Positions 27,362 to 37,096 of a stretch of DNA of 64,000 nt are shown one piece after another. The notes under the pieces were generated by a model. That model did no database searches. It had not been told where the DNA came from and saw only the letters and a list, made by a program, of their open reading frames with translations. The stretch spans positions 3,968,001 through 4,032,000 of the forward strand of contig NZ_CP022743.1 in assembly GCF_002257585.1 (NCBI RefSeq), given 5' to 3'. Source of the stretch: Mucilaginibacter xinganensis. GTDB lineage: Bacteria; Bacteroidota; Bacteroidia; Sphingobacteriales; Sphingobacteriaceae. The number at the start of each line of letters is the position of its first letter. Position 1 is the stretch's first letter. The translations under genes and the position numbers were made by a program.

Positions 27362-27514
27362 TTAGTAGATGATATGGCGTGCTCCTATTAAAAACACAGA
27401 GATGAGCGGGATTGCCATAATAACAAATACACGTGCCATTTGTATCGGATTAGCGTTTCCTTCTACAAAAACGTTTTTAACATCATTTTTCAGGGTGTTC
27501 AATTTGTGTTCCAT
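27362..27514 (-). CDS. Small single-span membrane protein
   Basis: 50 residues from the ATG at 27514: a charged N-terminus (MEHKLNTLKNDVKNVFVEG), then one hydrophobic segment (FVIMAIPLISVFLIGA). It is on the opposite strand from its neighbours and ends next to the structured stretch. No recognised family. The coherent amphipathic and membrane layout supports it being real, with moderate confidence. Confidence 0.45.
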   Translation of the reverse strand: MEHKLNTLKNDVKNVFVEGNANPIQMARVFVIMAIPLISVFLIGARHIIY

Positions 27515-27809
27515 GATTTGGGTTGAATAAAATTCAGTACTCAATTAATTTATCAGTAAAATATAATTTATCAAATTATGTCCTCTTCTACGGCGCGTAA
27601 TTTCATAAGGTTACATGTTTGATTGAAAAAGTGGGAAAAGGATTAAAAAAACAAAAAAAAACGGGCAATGCAGTGTAAAAGCTGTAATCCCTATTGTAAA
27701 CTTGTATTGTATTAGCAAAAACCCGCTATAGCAACCGTTCTCAAACCATTTAGACTTACTTAAAATTCAATTTTTTATCCTGATTTTAGCCATACCGGAA
27801 TTATATATT

Positions 27810-28181
27810 ATGAAAAACCTTAAAAGTGTTTTATTAACAATAGCTGTTAGCCTGCTGGCCTGCATGGCACATGCGCAATTAAAACCTATAAATACCAGCG
27901 CAGAATTTAATGCGGCAAGAGTAAAAATTGATTCGCTTGATAACCAGATAATAAAAACACTGGGCGAACGTGAAAGAATTGTGCGGGAAATAGGCACTTA
28001 CAAAGCAAAAAATCATATTGCGCCGTTACAGGCTGCCCGGTTTAAGCAGGTGGTTGACAAAGCAAAGGAGGCCGGTAAAAAAGAAGGCTTGTCGCCGGAG
28101 TTTATTGAAGAGCTGATGAATGCCATACATACTGAAAGCCTGAAACTGGAAGGCGACCCGGCAGCTGTACACAATGAATAA
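27810..28181 (+). CDS. Secreted AroQ-type chorismate mutase
   Basis: 123 residues with a signal peptide (1-22, ending AHA). The rest is the all-helical AroQ fold. Aligned to the E. coli CM-P domain with an offset of 26, catalytic R11, R28, K39 and R51 are kept as R37, R54, K65 and R77. Asp48 is replaced by Q74, Glu52 by Phe and Gln88 by E114. It should convert chorismate to prephenate, but outside the cytoplasm, where chorismate is not expected. The stop overlaps the start of the glycosidase gene by 8 bases, so the two are translated together. Confidence 0.85.
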   Translation: MKNLKSVLLTIAVSLLACMAHAQLKPINTSAEFNAARVKIDSLDNQIIKTLGERERIVREIGTYKAKNHIAPLQAARFKQVVDKAKEAGKKEGLSPEFIEELMNAIHTESLKLEGDPAAVHNE

Positions 28182-30381
28182 ACCCGGGATGAGGAAACTT
28201 AAAGCAATACTATTAACCGTTACCTTACTGGTAACCAGTACCGCCCGCGCACAGGAACTGCCGGTATGGAACGAGGCTACACATCCGGCAGCAAGGCAAG
28301 ATTGGCTGGTAAACCCCATTACTACAAAAGCAGGGATTTATAAAAGTGCCAACGGCAAAGATATCGTACTATACAATGGCCTTGTAAAACGAATTTTCAG
28401 GACGACGCCTAATCTTGCCTGCACCGATTATACCAACCTCACCACGGGCAGACAATTGTTAAGAGCGGTAAGCGAAGAAGCACGGCTCACTATAAACGGC
28501 AAAAAATATAATATCGGCGGATTAAAAGGACAACTGGAAAAAGCCTACTTATTACCGGAATGGGTGGACAACTTTACCGCAGGACCACAGGATTTCAGAT
28601 ATGTGTCATTTGAAATAGCGCCCATAAAACCGCAGCTTGCATATAAAAGCACCAATTGGACTTTAGGGTCCAGATACGGCAGCGGAAAAACCATTTCATT
28701 TTTATTTAAGGCAGCCGCACCAGAACTGGCCGGTATTGAAGTAAAGGTGACCTACGAGATCTACGACGGGATTCCACTTATTGTGAAATCATTGCAAGTT
28801 GAAAATAAAGGCGGCACCTCAATTAAACTTAACCAGGTAGTTAACGAAGTGCTTGGCATGGTAGAAGAGGATAGTGCCGTTGATGGCAGCTTTGAGTCGA
28901 TGAAAAAGCCGCAGGGCATTTATTTTGAAACCAACTACGCATTTAACAACGCCATGCGTTATCCGCAGAGCGACCAAACATCGCATTGGAAAACAGACTC
29001 AAGTTATACATCGCAGGTGCATTACAGCTTTAAAACACCCGTACTATTTGAGAACTATGAAGAAAAAGCACCGGGAATAATCCTGGCACCAGGCGAAAAT
29101 TTCAAATCTATACGCACCCATGAATTGTTGATGAGCAGTTATGACCGTGAAGCAAGAGGAATGGCGGTAAGGCGGATGTACAGCGCAGTAGCACCGTGGA
29201 CGTTGGAGAACCCCATATTTATGCACCTGGTAAGCAAAACTGATACAGAAGTGCGCACCGCAATTGACCAATGCGCGGCAACTGGCTATGAAGCACTGAT
29301 TCTGAGTTTTGGCAGCCATTTAAATATAGAAGACACCACCGCCGCCAATGTGAAACGATGGAAGGAAATTGCAGCATATGCACACAGCAGGCATATTAAA
29401 ATTGGATGTTACAGTTTATTCAGTTCCCGTTCAATTAACCCGGAAACGGATGTTATTGACCCAAAAACAAACAAACCCGGCGGCGCCTATTTTGGCAACG
29501 CGCCCTGCTTTGGCAGCAAATGGGGCCTATGGTACAGGGATAATATTGAACACTTTTTTGAAGTTACCAGTTTTGATATTTTTGAAAACGACGGCCCCTA
29601 CCCCGGTGATGTTTGCGCTTCAACAACCCACCCCGGCCATAAAGGAGCGGATGATTCGCAATGGCGGCAAATGGAGATCCAGAAAGGGCTTTACCACTGG
29701 TTGAAACAACATGGTGTTTACATAAACGCCCCCGACTGGTATTTTTTAGATGGCAGCAATAAAATAGCTTTAGGCTATCGGGAAGTAAATTTTTCGCTGC
29801 CAAGGGCACAGCAAAAGATCATAAACCGGCAGAATATTTTTGACGGCACCTGGGATAAATCACCCTCAATGGGTTGGGGCTTTGTGCCGCTTACTCAATA
29901 CCAGGGCGGCGGTGCTGCGGCAACGTTAGAGCCATTAGCTGATCACCTTAAAGATTATGAACAGCTAATGATGCAATATTATGGAGCGGGTATCCAGGCT
30001 TGTTACCGCGGGCCGAGGTTATATGATACCGAAATAACTAAGCAGTTGGTAATCAAAACCATAAACTGGTATAAAAAACACCGGAAGATCCTTAATTCAG
30101 ATATAATCCATTTACGCCGTGCCGATGGCAGGGACTGGGACGGCATACTCCACGTAAACCCGGCTTTAACAACCAAAGGGTTAATGATGCTTTACAACCC
30201 AACTAAAGAAACAATAACACGGACGGTAAAAATCCCTTTGTATTACACCAGCTTAACAAGCTTGGCTAAAGTGCAGCAAAAAGATGGCGCCGTTACAACT
30301 TACAGGCTAAACCGTGATTATACAATTGATATTAAGTTTACCATTGCACCCGAAGATTACACCTGGTTTACCTTTGAATAG
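28174..30381 (+). CDS. Secreted glycosidase-like protein (alpha-galactosidase-like, family uncertain)
   Basis: 735 residues. After a short leader (MNKPG) a signal peptide runs LKAILLTVTLLVTSTARA. An N-terminal beta-sandwich (about 30-330) precedes a barrel region with YSLFSSRS, FDIFENDGPYPGD and INAPDWYFLDGS, strand-end acidic residues typical of GH27/36/31-like enzymes. I cannot fix the family. FDIFENDG and YFLDG hold the acidic residues most likely to be catalytic. It is translationally coupled to the secreted chorismate mutase, and a GH16 gene follows after 92 bases, so a carbohydrate-degradation cluster is likely. Confidence 0.65.
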   Translation: MNKPGMRKLKAILLTVTLLVTSTARAQELPVWNEATHPAARQDWLVNPITTKAGIYKSANGKDIVLYNGLVKRIFRTTPNLACTDYTNLTTGRQLLRAVSEEARLTINGKKYNIGGLKGQLEKAYLLPEWVDNFTAGPQDFRYVSFEIAPIKPQLAYKSTNWTLGSRYGSGKTISFLFKAAAPELAGIEVKVTYEIYDGIPLIVKSLQVENKGGTSIKLNQVVNEVLGMVEEDSAVDGSFESMKKPQGIYFETNYAFNNAMRYPQSDQTSHWKTDSSYTSQVHYSFKTPVLFENYEEKAPGIILAPGENFKSIRTHELLMSSYDREARGMAVRRMYSAVAPWTLENPIFMHLVSKTDTEVRTAIDQCAATGYEALILSFGSHLNIEDTTAANVKRWKEIAAYAHSRHIKIGCYSLFSSRSINPETDVIDPKTNKPGGAYFGNAPCFGSKWGLWYRDNIEHFFEVTSFDIFENDGPYPGDVCASTTHPGHKGADDSQWRQMEIQKGLYHWLKQHGVYINAPDWYFLDGSNKIALGYREVNFSLPRAQQKIINRQNIFDGTWDKSPSMGWGFVPLTQYQGGGAAATLEPLADHLKDYEQLMMQYYGAGIQACYRGPRLYDTEITKQLVIKTINWYKKHRKILNSDIIHLRRADGRDWDGILHVNPALTTKGLMMLYNPTKETITRTVKIPLYYTSLTSLAKVQQKDGAVTTYRLNRDYTIDIKFTIAPEDYTWFTFE

Positions 30382-30473
30382 GTAGGGAAGTATAATCCAA
30401 TAGAATACGATAACATAACTATGCGGGTAATTTTGGCATTATTATGCTATTTTTATAAACCAATTAAAACCAA

Positions 30474-31331
30474 ATGAAACCACTTCATCTAACAGCCATA
30501 GCGGCGGTGCTTACGGTAGCATCCGCAACAGCCCAACAGCATCAATCTAAAAAAACTGATACTATTTTCTTTGAAGATTTTAGCCAGAAAACACTCGACC
30601 GTACCAGGTGGAACGTTGAGGTAACGGGTAACACCGTTAATGATGAGCAGCAGGCTTATGTTGATTCGGCGTCAACCGTTTATTTGTTAAATGATGCAAG
30701 TACCGAGGGCGCTAAGACTGCCCTGGTGCTCAAAGCCAAATATCAACCGGGTTATACCAGTAAAGAAAATAAAAAATATGATTTCCTTTCGGGCAGGATC
30801 AATACCATGCATAAAATGGAATTTACCTACGGTACCGCATCGGCACGAATGAAGATGGCGGCGGGGGCTGGTTTGTGGCCTGCATTTTGGGCGCTGGGCA
30901 ATGGCAACTGGCCGGATTGCGGCGAAATTGATGTGATGGAAACTGTTGGCGACAGCAGTTGGACCAGCAATGCTTTACATGGGCCGGGTTATTTTGGTAA
31001 TACCCCTTTAGCTTACAGGGCCTTTTTCCCGGCAGGCACCGACGTTACCCAATGGCATGTATATTCAGTAGACTGGACACACGATAGTTTGATTTTTAAA
31101 GTTGACGACAAGGTAACCTACACTGTAACCCGGGCGATGGTTGAAAAATACGGTCGCTGGGCCTTTGATAACCCTAAATTTCTTATCCTGAACTTTGCAC
31201 TTGGCGGCGGCTACCCTGGTGGGGTGAATAAAGTTAAAGCGCCTTATTACGGCATCTCAGCGGCAACGGTAAGCAAAATTAAAGCAGGACAGGCGAAGGT
31301 TTTGGTGGATTGGGTATTAGTAACAAAATAA
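30474..31331 (+). CDS. Secreted GH16 beta-glucanase/laminarinase-like enzyme
   Basis: 285 residues with signal peptide (1-20). The GH16 active-site motif GEIDVME has nucleophile E151, assisting D153 and acid/base E156. The beta-jelly-roll pattern runs through the protein, with LWPAFWALGNGNWP preceding the motif as in laminarinase-type members. It likely cuts beta-1,3/1,4-glucans or galactans. It follows the coupled chorismate mutase/glycosidase pair and ends at a strong terminator. Confidence 0.9.
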   Translation: MKPLHLTAIAAVLTVASATAQQHQSKKTDTIFFEDFSQKTLDRTRWNVEVTGNTVNDEQQAYVDSASTVYLLNDASTEGAKTALVLKAKYQPGYTSKENKKYDFLSGRINTMHKMEFTYGTASARMKMAAGAGLWPAFWALGNGNWPDCGEIDVMETVGDSSWTSNALHGPGYFGNTPLAYRAFFPAGTDVTQWHVYSVDWTHDSLIFKVDDKVTYTVTRAMVEKYGRWAFDNPKFLILNFALGGGYPGGVNKVKAPYYGISAATVSKIKAGQAKVLVDWVLVTK

Positions 31332-31352
31332 AAGTAAGCACATAGCCAGTAT

Positions 31353-31396
31353 AAAACAACAAAGCCTCCTGTAATTGCGGGAGGCTTTGTTGTTTT
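31353..31396. terminator. Strong bidirectional terminator
   Basis: A 17-base perfect stem (31353-31369 with 31380-31396) and 10-base loop, with A and T ends. It serves both the GH16 gene and the convergent lipoprotein gene. Confidence 0.9.
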
Positions 31397-31397
31397 A

Positions 31398-31562
31398 TTA
31401 GTAGTTCCGGTAATGGTGATCATGATCTTCATGGTCACGATCACGATGATCGTCATTATCATGATGACGACCGTGTCTTTCACGATATTCTACTGAACAG
31501 CTTGGAAGGGTGGCAGATACCAGTAACAGCAACGCAATAACCCTTAAAATATACTTTTTCAT
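31398..31562 (-). CDS. Tiny His/Asp-rich lipoprotein
   Basis: A 54-residue gene. Its signal peptide (MKKYILRVIALLLLVSATLPSC) ends in a lipobox with Cys22. The remaining 32 residues are almost only His, Asp, Arg and Glu (RERHGRHHDNDDHRDRDHEDHDHH), so it probably binds metal ions at the outer membrane or cushions the envelope. The stop sits next to the bidirectional terminator and the ATG is at 31562. A longer frame on the same strand (31247-31483) is a shadow. Confidence 0.75.
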   Translation of the reverse strand: MKKYILRVIALLLLVSATLPSCSVEYRERHGRHHDNDDHRDRDHEDHDHHYRNY

Positions 31563-31677
31563 AAATTTACTTTATACGTAGATGTACCAATATGACAATT
31601 ACAATGCCAAAAGGATTAATACGAAAACAATACCAGGGCGATATTAACTCCTTTCGTAACCTTTAATAAAACAACTG

Positions 31678-32340
31678 TTATCTAGCTTTGCTTATGCGGC
31701 GGGCTATTAAAACATACAACGCGCCCAGCCCCCACATTACAGGTAAAAGTATGAGTGCATTTATAAATACCTGTTGATATCCTGATTCTAAAACATTAAG
31801 GAACGGGTATGGATAATCGCCGGTAATTTCCCCCCGGAAAAGCGCGTAGATAAAATAAATAAAAGGAAACAGCAGCCAGGCCCAAACATGCCGGTATTTT
31901 AACCCCTGCTTGGGCGCAAATGCAAACCAGTATATAATAAACAATAAGGGGTTTACTACGTGCAGCAATTCGTTGGCCAGTTTAAAAAGGCCGTCAAGGT
32001 GTAATATATTGCGTAAGGCCACATTATAAATAAGCGCCACAATAGTTATATAAAGCGCAATACTTGTTAAAACCGTTTGCCTGGAGAAGAACCTCCCCAC
32101 TGCTGATTTTGGGGCTGTTAAAATAAATGTTAAACAAATCACCATCAGCAGGTTACTTAATATAGTGTAGTAACTAAATAATTGCACAAGTGTACTGCAA
32201 AGAGAGCGCCCGGCGGCCAGGTAAGCAGGGATTGAAACAGTAAACTGCAACACAAGAGCAAACCACGCAACAATTACGGCTAGTGCTGTAAATGCCCATT
32301 TTATTTTTAAAAACTGGCTTTGATTGGTAATAGGTTGCAT
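31678..32340 (-). CDS. Pr6Pr family integral membrane protein
   Basis: 220 residues with six membrane segments, including LYITIVALIYNVALRN, a Pr6Pr signature, and HVVNPLLFIIYWFAFAP. Family function is unknown. It has no operon partner: its start faces the NHL protein gene divergently, 118 bases apart, so the two may share a regulatory region. Confidence 0.78.
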   Translation of the reverse strand: MQPITNQSQFLKIKWAFTALAVIVAWFALVLQFTVSIPAYLAAGRSLCSTLVQLFSYYTILSNLLMVICLTFILTAPKSAVGRFFSRQTVLTSIALYITIVALIYNVALRNILHLDGLFKLANELLHVVNPLLFIIYWFAFAPKQGLKYRHVWAWLLFPFIYFIYALFRGEITGDYPYPFLNVLESGYQQVFINALILLPVMWGLGALYVLIARRISKAR

Positions 32341-32485
32341 TGCAAATATTTAGCTACTAAAATTATATAAAAACATTATATTTATTGATCTATTCAAAAA
32401 ACATAATTTAGTACTGACATCCAAAAAATAACTTTTCCCTAATGGCTCTTTCCCAGGCTTGCGGTATTTAGACAAAATAGTGAGT

Positions 32486-35400
32486 ATGCGCCGCAATAAA
32501 CCGATTAATGTTTTTTTTGTACTGATCGTAAGTTGGTTATTGATCGGTGAGGGTTTTGGGCAGTCACCTAAAATAAGTAGTCAGCCACGTCACATCAACC
32601 GGATCAATGTTAATGCGGCAATACTACTGCCTCCGAACATCAGTTACAACCCGGCTGTAAATACCTATATCCCGAACACACCAATTACTACGTTAACGCC
32701 AGCCAATACAGGTGGCCCGGTTCCGCCAAACATTTATGGCCAGGTTACAACATTTGCTGGTAACGCAGTCAGAGGATCGGTGGACGGTACGGGTAATACT
32801 GCGGGCTTTGCTTTTCCAAATTACCTGGTAAGAAATGCGTCGGGACTAATTTATGTTACCGATGGCAATAAACTCATCAGGCAAATTACCCCCGGCGGCA
32901 CAGTAACAACACTTGCAGGCAGTACCCTTGGTTTTGCAGATGGCCAGGGAAGCATAGCCCTATTTAATGCACCCGCAGGAATGGCTATAGCTGCCGATGG
33001 TAACATTTATGTAGTTGATTCAAATAATAAATGCATCAGGATAGTTACGCCCGGTGGTGCAGTAAGTACGTTACCGGGTGTAATTTTCAAACAGCCTAAC
33101 GGTATTTTGATTGATGCGGCTGGAAACCTGTTTATTTCAGACTATGCAGATAACACGATAAAAAAAGTAAGTACAACCGGTGTTGTAAGTATTGTCGCCG
33201 GGGCATCAGGTACTGCAGGCTGGGTAGATGGCCCGGGTGCCACCGCCCTGTTTAATGGCCCCAACTATATGATAATGGACGCTGCGGGAAACATATATAT
33301 AGCCGATTATAATAACAACCTCATCAGGATGATAACCCCTTCGGGTATGGTAAGCACATTTACCGGCAATGGCCAGAAAGGTTATGCTAACGGAATAGGT
33401 GCGGCAGCCAGTTTTAATGGCCCAGAAGGCTTGGCTATTGGCACTGACGGCAGCCTTTATGTTTCAGATTCAGGAAATAATATCATCAGGAAAATATCAC
33501 CTGCGGGCATAGTAACCACGCTTGCGGGTAACGGGGTGGCCGGATTACAGGACGGCTTTGACCTTGGGACAAGTTTTAACACGCCCCATGGCCTAACTAT
33601 TGACGGCGACGGTAATATGCTATGTGCCGATGTTGCCAACAGTGTGATCAGGAAAATTATAACAACCGGCTACACCATTGATAAAAAGCTGCCGCCCGGG
33701 TTAACATTTGATGCAAGAACAGGAAAAATTAGCGGAACACCAACAACCGTTTGGCCTACAACTATTTATACCATAACAGGTATCAATGCAGCAGGCAGCA
33801 GCAGTGCTATGGTTACCATCACCGTTAAAATTAACCAGGCTGCCAATGTGCCGCCCGCCATCAGTTACAATACCCCCAATATTTACAATATCAACCAATC
33901 TATAACGCCGCTGGTGCCGGTAAACACGGGCAGCGCCGTACCTGCCAGGGAATTCGGGCAAACACTTACGTTAACGGGGTCAGGGGGAAATGGCAATAAT
34001 AATGGCGATGCGTTAACATCTTCATTCAGCCAGCCCTCGGCGGTTGCGGTTGATGCTGCAGGGAATGTTTATGTGGCCGATTTTAACAACAACCTTATCC
34101 GCAAGGTGAGCCCGACCGGTTTATCGGTTACATTTGCCGGCAGCGGCAGCCCCGGCTTTTCAGACGGCGCAGGGGCTGGAGCCGAATTTAACGGCCCGGG
34201 CGGTATTGTAATTGATGCAGCAGGTAACTTATATGTTGCCGATTCAAAAAACAATCGCATCCGTAAAATAACGCCGGGTGGCCTGGTAACAACCGTTGCC
34301 GGAAAGTTTGTGGGTTCTGCAGACGGCAACGGCACATCGGCAAGCTTTAATAACCCCACCGGTATAACCATTGATGGTGGCGGAAATTTATATGTTGCCG
34401 ATACTTTTAATAATTTAATAAGAAAAATAAACCCGGCCGGTGATGTGATCACCCTGGCAGGCAACGGCAGCACAGGGAGTATCAACAGCAATACCGGCAC
34501 ATCTGCGTCATTTAATGCGCCGCAAAACCTAACGGTTGATGCAGCAGGAAATGTCTATGTAACTGATTCGGGTAATAACCTGATCCGAAAGATCGCGCCC
34601 GCAGGTGCTGTAAGTACTTACGCAGGTACCGGTTCGGCAGGCGGAACGAACGGTGCTTTGTTATCGGCAAGCTTTAATAAACCCTGGGGCATAGTGGCTG
34701 ATGATATTGGCGACCTGTTTATTTCTGATTTTGGCGGCAACCAGATGAGGATGATTGATCCGTATGGCAATGTAATTACACTGGCTGGCAGCGGAAGTCC
34801 GGGTGCTTTAAACAATACGGGAAATGTAGCCAGCTTTTTCGGGCCAAAGGGGCTCGCACTTGACGCGGCAAGAAAACTTTACGTAGCCGATTCAAAAAAC
34901 AATGTGATCAGGACCGTTTACACCACCGGCTACCGAATTGACAAACCGCTGCCGTCAGGATTGGTTTTTGATGATGCTACAGGTGTCATCAGCGGCACGC
35001 CTAATGTATTATCGCCGCTAACCACCTACACCGTTACTGCCTATAATATCTATGGCAGCAGTGTTACTACCGTTGATATTAAGGTGACAGATTCGCAAAC
35101 CATTACCTTTCCACCTATCCCCGATAAAACGGTATGCGACGTTGATTTTGACCCCGGCGCAACCAGCAGCTCGGCTATAACTTATACCAGCAGCAATATT
35201 GCTGTTGCAACCATAGTAGCAGGTAAAGTGCATATTACCGGTGCCGGAACCACAACTATTACAGCGGCGGATGGTACGTCAACCTATCCGCAGCCTTTAA
35301 CAGTTATAACCGGAGATACCCCTTCGGTAACCATATCGCCTGCAACTTTTGATGAATGCTCCGGCATTGCGGTAACTTACACTGCCACCCCAATAAATGG

Positions 35401-36130
35401 CGGAACCACCCCGCATTACCAATGGAAGGTAAACGGGCAAAACAGCGGACCAGATAATTCACAGTTCATCAGCAGTAATTTAAACAATAACGACAAAATA
35501 ACCTGCGTGCTTACCAGCAGCATAACCTGCGCCAGCAGCCCTACAGCAGTTTCAAACCAGGCGGTGTTCACGCTTGACCCGCCGGTTTCCGAAGCGGTTA
35601 CCATTACCTCATCAGTAACCGATCCGGTTTGCGCCGGCACCGAAATTAAGTTTACCGCTACCCCGGCAGGTCCCGGTGCCAATATCACTTATCAATGGCT
35701 GGTTAATGGCAATGCTGCCGGCACCAATAGTCCTTTGTTCAGCAGTGCTTCCCTGGCAAACGGCGATATGGTTACCTGCGTTGTAAACAGCAGCGGCAAA
35801 TGTTTAACTAACCCCAGCGTAACTTCAAACGCCATAATGGTTAGCCTTAATCCCTTCAGTCAATGTGTTATAGTAATCCCAAATACATTTACGCCAAATA
35901 ACGACGGGATAAATGACCTTTGGAATATTTCGGCATTGCAGGGCTATCCTTATTGCACCATCACCGTCTTTTCCCGCTACGGATCACTAATTTATAAATC
36001 TACGGGATACGCTAAAGCGTGGGACGGCACCTATAATAACAGCGCACTGCCTGTTGGCACTTACTATTATATCATTGACCTTAAAGATGGAAAAAAACCA
36101 TTGGCAGGAGCGGTAACCATTATCAGGTAA
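32486..36130 (+). CDS. Very large secreted NHL-repeat/Ig-like surface protein with T9SS type B C-terminus
   Basis: 1214 residues from the ATG at 32486 (the upstream TTG adds nine residues before the signal peptide). Two parallel blocks each have an NTGxxVP linker, six or so NHL repeats (pattern DAAGNLYVADSxNNxIRKI-P-G-V-T-AG) and a putative Ig domain ending SGTP...YTVTAxNxxGSS. Then come further Ig-like domains rich in Cys pairs, and a C-terminal CHU_C domain (FTPNNDGIND, SRYGSLIYK, WDGTYN). The CHU_C domain directs export and surface attachment by type IX secretion. It probably forms beta-propellers that bind carbohydrate or protein. The high internal repeat suggests duplication. Confidence 0.9.
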   Translation: MRRNKPINVFFVLIVSWLLIGEGFGQSPKISSQPRHINRINVNAAILLPPNISYNPAVNTYIPNTPITTLTPANTGGPVPPNIYGQVTTFAGNAVRGSVDGTGNTAGFAFPNYLVRNASGLIYVTDGNKLIRQITPGGTVTTLAGSTLGFADGQGSIALFNAPAGMAIAADGNIYVVDSNNKCIRIVTPGGAVSTLPGVIFKQPNGILIDAAGNLFISDYADNTIKKVSTTGVVSIVAGASGTAGWVDGPGATALFNGPNYMIMDAAGNIYIADYNNNLIRMITPSGMVSTFTGNGQKGYANGIGAAASFNGPEGLAIGTDGSLYVSDSGNNIIRKISPAGIVTTLAGNGVAGLQDGFDLGTSFNTPHGLTIDGDGNMLCADVANSVIRKIITTGYTIDKKLPPGLTFDARTGKISGTPTTVWPTTIYTITGINAAGSSSAMVTITVKINQAANVPPAISYNTPNIYNINQSITPLVPVNTGSAVPAREFGQTLTLTGSGGNGNNNGDALTSSFSQPSAVAVDAAGNVYVADFNNNLIRKVSPTGLSVTFAGSGSPGFSDGAGAGAEFNGPGGIVIDAAGNLYVADSKNNRIRKITPGGLVTTVAGKFVGSADGNGTSASFNNPTGITIDGGGNLYVADTFNNLIRKINPAGDVITLAGNGSTGSINSNTGTSASFNAPQNLTVDAAGNVYVTDSGNNLIRKIAPAGAVSTYAGTGSAGGTNGALLSASFNKPWGIVADDIGDLFISDFGGNQMRMIDPYGNVITLAGSGSPGALNNTGNVASFFGPKGLALDAARKLYVADSKNNVIRTVYTTGYRIDKPLPSGLVFDDATGVISGTPNVLSPLTTYTVTAYNIYGSSVTTVDIKVTDSQTITFPPIPDKTVCDVDFDPGATSSSAITYTSSNIAVATIVAGKVHITGAGTTTITAADGTSTYPQPLTVITGDTPSVTISPATFDECSGIAVTYTATPINGGTTPHYQWKVNGQNSGPDNSQFISSNLNNNDKITCVLTSSITCASSPTAVSNQAVFTLDPPVSEAVTITSSVTDPVCAGTEIKFTATPAGPGANITYQWLVNGNAAGTNSPLFSSASLANGDMVTCVVNSSGKCLTNPSVTSNAIMVSLNPFSQCVIVIPNTFTPNNDGINDLWNISALQGYPYCTITVFSRYGSLIYKSTGYAKAWDGTYNNSALPVGTYYYIIDLKDGKKPLAGAVTIIR

Positions 36131-36249
36131 GTAAATTAACTCATGCCTGTAGGCCCTTTCAAGTGCTTTATAGTTAATATTTTAGCAATTTTATCTTAAA
36201 AGGCACTCTTTCAGCAACTTCTTGTTCATCAATACCGTAATAAGAAGGT

Positions 36250-36483
36250 ATGAAAGGATATGTGAACATACCGGGGTCAATTTATTGCAGGTTATGCAGG
36301 GAGTGCGGTGCACGCCCCATCATAGCGCGGGTGTCAGACATCGGGTATGTTGTTAAATGCTCAAATAATGATAATCATTACCAAACTATGCCCGGCCTGA
36401 TTGATATTGAAGACTGGAATAACCACAATACCATTACAGCAGCCCCTATTGATTTTAACATCAAATCGCGGTTAGCCTGGTAA
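36250..36483 (+). CDS. Small zinc-ribbon-like protein (Lar-like)
   Basis: 77 residues with a CxxCxxCG knuckle near the N-terminus and a later VVKCSNNDNHYQ, spacing like zinc ribbons of the Lar/restriction-alleviation type, which also end in a D/EAxxxWN segment. Here the DIEDWNNHN stretch gives that WN. The resemblance is weak. It could equally be an uncharacterised host protein. The frame is preceded by AGAAGG, a possible ribosome site. Confidence 0.5.
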   Translation: MKGYVNIPGSIYCRLCRECGARPIIARVSDIGYVVKCSNNDNHYQTMPGLIDIEDWNNHNTITAAPIDFNIKSRLAW

Positions 36484-36584
36484 TTACAATTTATGGGGCT
36501 ATATTTGCCCTTTTTGATAAATTATCCCCTTTTTGCCGGTTAGTGACATTTATTTTTTATGTTTATTGACTAAACAACCTAAAA

Positions 36585-37070
36585 ATGAGCCCGCTTTTTA
36601 AAAAAAATCTTCAGAAATTAACCCGTATAATATTCTTCATAATGCTGATTGCATTTGTTTTACCACAGCAAAGCAACGCACAAAACGTTAACCAGCCGGT
36701 ATTTAACCATGCCGCTTTATGCGCTAAAAACCTAAAGAAAACAGCAGATTTTTACCGCAATGTTATCCAACTAAAAGAAATTCATCATCCGTTTAAAGAT
36801 ACGGTGCATGTTTGGCTTAAAATAGGCGAAGGCCTTGCCTTACACATTATACAGGGCGAATGCCCAACAACCGTACATGATATCGGCATCCACCTGTGTT
36901 TCAGTGTGCCCAATTTAGATGCATTTATACACCACCTGGATGAAATGAAGGTATCTTACAGCAACTGGACCGGCCAGCCCAAAAAAATACAACTAAGGGC
37001 CGACGGCGTAAAACAGATCTACCTGCAGGACCCGGATGGTTTTTGGGTAGAGGTGAACGACTCCAAATAA
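36585..37070 (+). CDS. Exported VOC (glyoxalase/bleomycin-resistance fold) protein
   Basis: 161 residues with a signal-peptide-like N-terminus (IIFFIMLIAFVLPQQSNAQ). The VOC fold is seen in FNHAALCAKNLKKTADFYRNVI, the LHIIQGE segment and YLQDPDGFWVEVND, which supply metal ligands (His, Glu). Such proteins bind or isomerise small metabolites. Export makes it unlike typical cytoplasmic glyoxalases. It is followed after 26 bases by the hybrid kinase gene, so cotranscription is likely. Confidence 0.82.
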   Translation: MSPLFKKNLQKLTRIIFFIMLIAFVLPQQSNAQNVNQPVFNHAALCAKNLKKTADFYRNVIQLKEIHHPFKDTVHVWLKIGEGLALHIIQGECPTTVHDIGIHLCFSVPNLDAFIHHLDEMKVSYSNWTGQPKKIQLRADGVKQIYLQDPDGFWVEVNDSK

Positions 37071-37096
37071 TTTTTTTACAGCATGAGTGATAATTG

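Noticed and set aside
27144..27365. 73-residue frame on the plus strand
   Set aside because: It starts within a long stem, has no family-like pattern, and overlaps the opposite small gene.
31247..31483. 78-residue frame opposite GH16 end
   Set aside because: It is in another frame over the His-rich lipoprotein gene. The lipoprotein has the signal and lipobox.
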